Source: Crocodylus rhombifer (taxonomy: Eukaryota; Chordata; Crocodylia; Crocodylidae). Taken from it: a DNA stretch of 64,000 bases. The position numbers were made by a program, and so were the translations under genes. Below are positions 59,225 to 64,000 of this stretch, one piece after another (the first letter of the stretch is position 1; the number at the start of each line of letters is the position of its first letter). Below the pieces are notes generated by a model. It did not search any database and was not told where the DNA came from. It saw only the letters and a program-made list of their open reading frames with translations. Location: contig JAVSML010025538.1 in NCBI GenBank assembly GCA_038503035.1, positions 1,152,380 to 1,216,379 on the forward strand. The letters are read 5' to 3'.

Positions 59225-59375
59225 GGTATAGTCACCAGCTGCAGGTGCTTCCTCAGTTCGACAAAGGGCTTTTAAACTTAAAAGCTTGCTAAGAAAATTT
59301 TTTTCCAACTATTTAAGTTGGTCTAATAAAAGATATCAGATTCACCCAAAGGACCTTGTCTGCCTATAGTCACAT
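59225..59375 (-). mobile_element. Fragment of the GATATCTTTTATTAGACCAAC repeat family
   Basis: AAAAGCTTGCTAAGAAAATT, then GTTGGTCTAATAAAAGATAT (from 59318) and CACCCAAAGGACCTTGTCTG, the reverse of the 21.7 kb arm order. The left part has GGTGCTTCCTCAGTTCGACA. Confidence 0.7.
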
Positions 59376-60580
59376 CATGATTTGCTGAACCAGGATGAAT
59401 GCCTGGTTTTCTCACATTGAGGAAAGGTGCCACAATAATATAGTTCTTGATACAAAAACAAGTTTAGTTCAGAATCCAAATTCACAGTGCAAACCACACG
59501 ATACAGAATGCAATCCAGTTAAAAAATATATTTTCTATTGAGCCAGCCTGTTGCTTCCAAGGACTTAATAAAAAACCTTGTTTGTTTGTTTTTATTTCTT
59601 TTACTTACATGCGCTGGATAAAAGCCTTCCCCCCAACTCCCCTCCTCTGCCCACCTCCAGCAGTATATATGAAGGTTGTGTGCACCTGTTTAGTCAAAGA
59701 GAAAGACAGGAATAACTCCGATAAAAAGAGTGAGTAGTGAGTGGCATGCTAGAAGACTGGATTGAAGAGTGAGTGGTCTGTCACTGTTCTCCCTGGTTTG
59801 CCAATAAAACAAGAAGTGGGATAAGACCTGATATCAAGATTTCTTTTCAATACCTTCTAACTTACTTGGGCATAGAACTGAAACTTGAAAATAGCTTTGT
59901 GTCACAGATATGATGTAAATCTTCTCTGCTGTTTTTATCATTACATAATGGAATTTTGTGTTTGAAGATGTATCTGCAAATACATACCGGTATTCTGACA
60001 AATTCAGAATGTGTGATAGCATGTGTCTGTGTATTTTTTTTTTTTACACTTCCTGAATATATATAGGATACTGCCCATCAATCTTAAGGGGCATTAAGTT
60101 TTGTCTTCCCAAGAGTGGGAGGTGGGGGAGGGAAGGTGAGAAAGAGACTTACGTGATTTGCACTCAGTCTGAAGCTTCCAGTATAATAAGGAACCATATT
60201 TACAAGTGGAATTCTTGAGGCCTTTGTCTAAGCTTCAGTGACAAGTGTAGGCTAAGTCACAGTGATCTTTCCTAGACTAGCATGAAAAATAGATTTTTTA
60301 AAAATCAGCATTCACCTTCATCAGCTAACGTATGTTATAATACAACTTGCCCTTATAGTACTAAAGACTTAAATTACATTAGATAGAGAATTTTCATTAG
60401 TGTACTTTAACTGTACTTTTATCCTAGTTTAGACAAAGAGGGGTGAAGAAGGAAAGAAAGGAGGTAATAAATCATTTAACAAATAGAGATTTAGCCTTGA
60501 TATTCCTGCAGATACTAACTCTCTAGTGTCTTAAAAGCATAGGCAATCATACTGAATTCATTGGGATGACTGGCAGTAAC
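59376..60580. other. Single-copy-like AT-rich DNA
   Basis: No repeat or gene signature recognised. Confidence 0.5.
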
Positions 60581-60820
60581 TTAGGTTATTTCTACATCGC
60601 TGTTAACTGCAGCTTGCATGAACATATCCAAGCTAGCATTGAACTAGCTAGCTTAGCTATTATTAGCAGCACTGCTATAAGTTGAACCCAGGCTGAAAAA
60701 TCTGCCAGGCAAGGTGGGTAAATATTTATATGGGCAGACCACACTGAGCTGCGCACTGTTGCTGCCATACTACCATCAATACCTAAGCCAGCTAGTGATG
60801 CAGTACAGACATACCCCTAA
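60581..60820. mobile_element. MITE with TTAGG...CCTAA ends
   Basis: Left end TTAGGTTATTTCTACATCGC; right end in reverse complement TTAGGGGTATGTCTGTACTG. 240 bases, interior with AGCTAGC repeats (about 60630-60655). Superfamily unassigned; TTA/TAA at the edges would suit Harbinger. Confidence 0.6.
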
Positions 60821-61216
60821 CTTCTTTGGTAACATCTGTGATGTCTGTATTTAAAATACTTAAATTATATATATTATTTCAGGTTGAAGTAAGCTGAAAA
60901 TCTAAATGAGTGTATATTTCTACACTTAGCGATGAAATCCAAGTCAAGATAGTGTTGGATATTGTTGAGGAAGTACATCATTAAACATCTTTTAAAACCC
61001 ATATTTTTGGCTTTTTGAAAAATGCAAAAATTAAAAAAAATTTTAAATTAAAAAATTAAAATAGTAGGTGCCACCTAATCTTTAATATTTTTTGCCTAAG
61101 GATGAAGTACATTCTGTATTTTCACTTTTCTTCTTTTGGCTTAAATTAGACCCTTCATTGTAGCTGATATATGCATGTGTTATCTTTTGATCCCCCCCTC
61201 CCCTTATTGATGTATA

Positions 61217-61248
<32 letters not shown>

Positions 61249-61254
61249 ACAGAT

Positions 61255-61288
<34 letters not shown>

Positions 61289-61649
61289 ATATGTGTGTAT
61301 GTATAACTATAATATCTATATAGGGTTATTGCTTTTAATATATTATACTAGATACCTGCCACAAGGCTTGTAATTAAGTAATTAAAGTTTACAGCATGTG
61401 GGACCTAGCTTCATATCGACGAATAAGGAAAATTCTCAGCAACATAAATGGGGGCTAGATACACACACAGATGAAAAAAGAGACCCTTATTTTGATTATG
61501 TTGCATTTGTCTTTTATTATTTTGCTTTTGACTTTTGTTCTCTAATTTTACAAATGCTGATTGTGACATTTTAAAAGCAATACCAGATAACATTAAAATA
61601 GTGTTAGAAATTGAACACTGTTATTAGATAAAAGTGGGTCTAATGCATT
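60821..61649. other. AT-rich DNA with simple sequence
   Basis: A/T-rich low complexity at 61018-61065 and the microsatellite at 61216-61304; otherwise nothing recognised. Confidence 0.5.
61216..61304. repeat. Self-complementary (GT)n(ATGT)n...(ACAT)n(AC)n microsatellite
   Basis: GT then ATGT units (61217-61250) face ACAT then AC units (61254-61286) across about 4 bases, so the two halves are reverse complements; a further ATATATGTGTGTATGTATA follows. Confidence 0.9.
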
Positions 61650-61960
61650 AGGAGGTGTTGAGTTAATAGGAAAACAGCTTTGATTCACTAGCCTCTGTCT
61701 AACATGCCACTACAACAGAAGTAAAAAGGCAGTGGGCAACTCCCCTCTAATCACCTCCTGTTAGCTGCAACTATAGGCAAATTGCTAGTGAGGATTAAGT
61801 GGGGAGACTATCACAGGATCAGTGTCAAGCAGAAAAAAGACTCAATTTGTGAGCAATCATGGCTCTGTAATCACTTCCTTAAGAGCTTTAGAAATTGCTA
61901 ACTGCGGTCTTTGGAAGTGTGGACCCATCACAGGTAGAGTCAAAGAAAGAAGGAAATTTT
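61650..61960. promoter_or_regulatory. Candidate conserved non-coding element
   Basis: Repeat-free, evenly composed sequence (CTCTAATCACCTCCTGTTAG, ATTGCTAGTGAGGATTAAGT) in otherwise AT-rich DNA. No coding frame. Inference from texture only. Confidence 0.22.
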
Positions 61961-64000
61961 ATTTGCCATAAACTCTCTTGGTAATTAAATAGTGTGTGCA
62001 TCATCATGCTCCTTTGCACATATACAGCAAACAATACAGAAACAATCCTTACAAATGAATGTTATTGAAATAAATTTTTCAAATACATAAATGCTGTACC
62101 TTTATGAAGAACACTGAGAATTAAATATAAGACTTGTGGGGGAGGGAAAAAAAGACCATTATTGCGGATACAAACTGAAGTGAGTTCAAACTTGGATGGG
62201 TTTTAGAGGCAATTTTACAATCAGATATCTGTCCCATCAACATGGGAAGAAAACACCAGCACTGCAGCAATCCTGTTTTACATAAGCATAGTAAAAAGTA
62301 GTTTGCTATTTCTTGTACAGTTTCAACTAATGCTTGTATTATAAGCAGAATTAGATTCCACTCAATCCCATTATCTGTTCATGTTATTTCTCTCACTGTG
62401 TTTTCCCTTTAGTGCAGAAAAAAAATCTAAGAACACAAACTAATATACTTTCAAATAAAAAATACCTGAACACAGAAGAGACTTAATTATAAACTATTTC
62501 ATTTGGAAACTATCTATATTATTGGCAAATTAACTTGGGTTTTATTTTTCTGTGGAATATCAACCTAATGGATTCCAACTTTTATGAGAAAGTACAGGAA
62601 TGCATTTTGTATCACCTAGTAATTCTGTAATTAGTAATTCTTTTCGAGATCAAAAGTTTTTATTCTTCCTTCATAGATAAAGGAGTTGTAAGATAGTTGA
62701 TTCTACTGTATGATCAAAAATTGGATTTCCCACAGTAGCTTAGTGTGACCTATTTTTTGGTGTCAAAAAAGAACAAAATTATATTAATGAATTCTTGGTG
62801 ATGCTAAAAACAGAGTGCCTGTTTTAGCATAAGATATTTCTCAAAGCCACAATTATAGTAGCTAATTGTCAAGGCATTATTTGTTTTAGAAACATCAGGC
62901 TACTACTTAGTGAAAGCAGATAAAAAGATAATATGCAGCATATGCAAATGTCAAAATGAGATTGGACTCATAAAAGCCTTTTCTTGTTTTCATGTTTAAA
63001 TATGTTTTTGTCATTATGTGGAAGCAATTATATCATGAAAGCTAAAAGCAAATCATATCCTTAAGAATAAAATGTAGTACTATCAATACCCTTTTAGCAA
63101 TAATAACCTAAATAGTTACAGTATTTTTTTATTGCAGTGTACTGGATAGCGCTCAGGCATATCAAAACTTCATATCACTAACGTTCACTCCGAAAAAAAA
63201 AGGAAAAAAGTGAGTTGGGGCTCAGCAATCAATCACTGACAGTTCTTTCTACTAATGTACTCATAATCTCATAAGCACAATAATAAAAAAAAAAAAGTCA
63301 CTCTGTGTATTTTAAACTTGAACTGGAAACAGTATGTTTATAATGACATTACAAATTACCTTCCTGTAACTACAGAGATTCTTTTCACAGTAAGGTAAGA
63401 ATTCCTGATGAAGATTAATTGTAAATTAAGGATGACAATGTACCTACTACTACACAGAACTTATTATGTGGAAAATCACTGCCATGAAGAAAGATACATC
63501 AAATACTGACCTAAATTTTACTAACTGGTTATATATGCGGAGTTAGTAAGATGTATTATTAAAAAGGCAAAAAAAAAAAGCTATACTTTGTTCCTGGGTG
63601 TACTGTAGAATATTTGCTCCAAGATGTCAGATTTACTGGACAAGAAGAGTTTGTGTTATGTATGTAATGCTAGGTATGTTCAGCTTTTAGGATAGGAAAG
63701 CTTTTGTATTTCTAAGTCCATGTGTGTAAATATAGCATTCTTGGAACTGCAACAGCAAATATACAAATGGCAAGGTTAGTTGCTTCAAATAGAAATTGCA
63801 TAATATCCATTATATGAAACCAAAAAATTCACAACACGCTCCCTATGTTCTCTGTTACTAAAGAATTATTCCACTAATACTGACTACAATACATTTGCAA
63901 TCTTCATTTTAAAAGACTTAAATACTGCTTCTTTGATTCATTTACTCATACTGACTCATATTAAAGAGAAATTTAAAAAAAATCAAATTATTCTTTTTTT
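61961..64000. other. AT-rich DNA, nothing recognised
   Basis: Homopolymer A-runs (63196, 63284, 63571) but no repeat family or gene signature through to the window end. Confidence 0.5.

Noticed and set aside
59640..59700. TATATATGAAGG motif as a promoter
   Set aside because: Isolated AT motif in AT-rich DNA without a transcript, CpG island or element boundary.
1..64000. CRISPR arrays, bacterial operons, riboswitches, phage or plasmid features
   Set aside because: The repeats are transposons and microsatellites of a vertebrate type; there are no spacer-repeat arrays, ribosome binding sites or long co-oriented frames.

Overview
The window is vertebrate nuclear DNA with no protein-coding gene or structural RNA gene that I can support. 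Open frames are short and scattered over both strands. The longest (about 150 to 190 codons) are either relics of a retrotransposon or lie in GC-rich tandem repeats, where stop codons are rare. The repeat content points to a reptile: CR1 non-LTR retrotransposon 3' ends (about 4.3-5.4, 33.6-33.8 and 50.4-51.1 kb), old MIR-type SINEs (0.85, 5.9, 24.3 and 31.5 kb), and many short non-autonomous DNA transposons of hAT-like and Harbinger-like type. Together these fit a crocodilian best, with a turtle as the alternative; this is inference from repeat families. The DNA is probably intergenic or lies in a very long intron.

Layout. 0-10 kb: hAT-like and Harbinger-like elements, two MIRs, and a CR1 copy split by a GC-rich insertion ending in a second, opposite CR1 tail. 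10-20 kb: mostly single-copy AT-rich DNA with a repeat island at 11.1-12.1 kb and diverged miniature elements at 13.6 and 15.3 kb. 17.9-21.05 kb: two abutting structures with very similar terminal inverted repeats; the second (20281-21043) has 40-base ends differing at one base and a perfect 8-base target duplication. 21.7-22.1 kb: a long inverted repeat. 22-28.6 kb: mostly unique DNA with a MIR and microsatellites. 28.6-29.7 kb: a GC-rich degenerate tandem array. 30-36 kb: Harbinger-like, MIR, hAT-like, CR1 and fold-back elements. 36-46 kb: mostly unique.

46-58.5 kb is the most structured part. It holds a GC-rich minisatellite (46.2 kb), a hAT-like element (46.96 kb), three Harbinger-like ends each followed by a GC-rich block (48.65, 51.12 and 57.28 kb), a block with perfect 36-base repeats and a minus-strand TATA-like box (48.8-50.2 kb), a decayed CR1 reverse-transcriptase end, and an array of about 90-base units arranged as a giant inverted repeat (57.5-58.4 kb). 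58.5-64 kb returns to AT-rich unique DNA with two small elements and a cruciform-prone microsatellite.

No genes act together here. What can be read is a history of nested and adjacent transposon insertions. Several repeat-poor stretches (10.7, 38.8-39.3, 48.2, 52.4-53.2 and 61.7 kb) are candidate conserved non-coding elements, but that cannot be shown without comparison to other genomes. I found no evidence of a previously undescribed functional system. The best candidates for novelty are the young 763-base transposon and the inverted minisatellite arrays. All repeat identities were judged by eye; boundaries are approximate unless a target duplication is stated.
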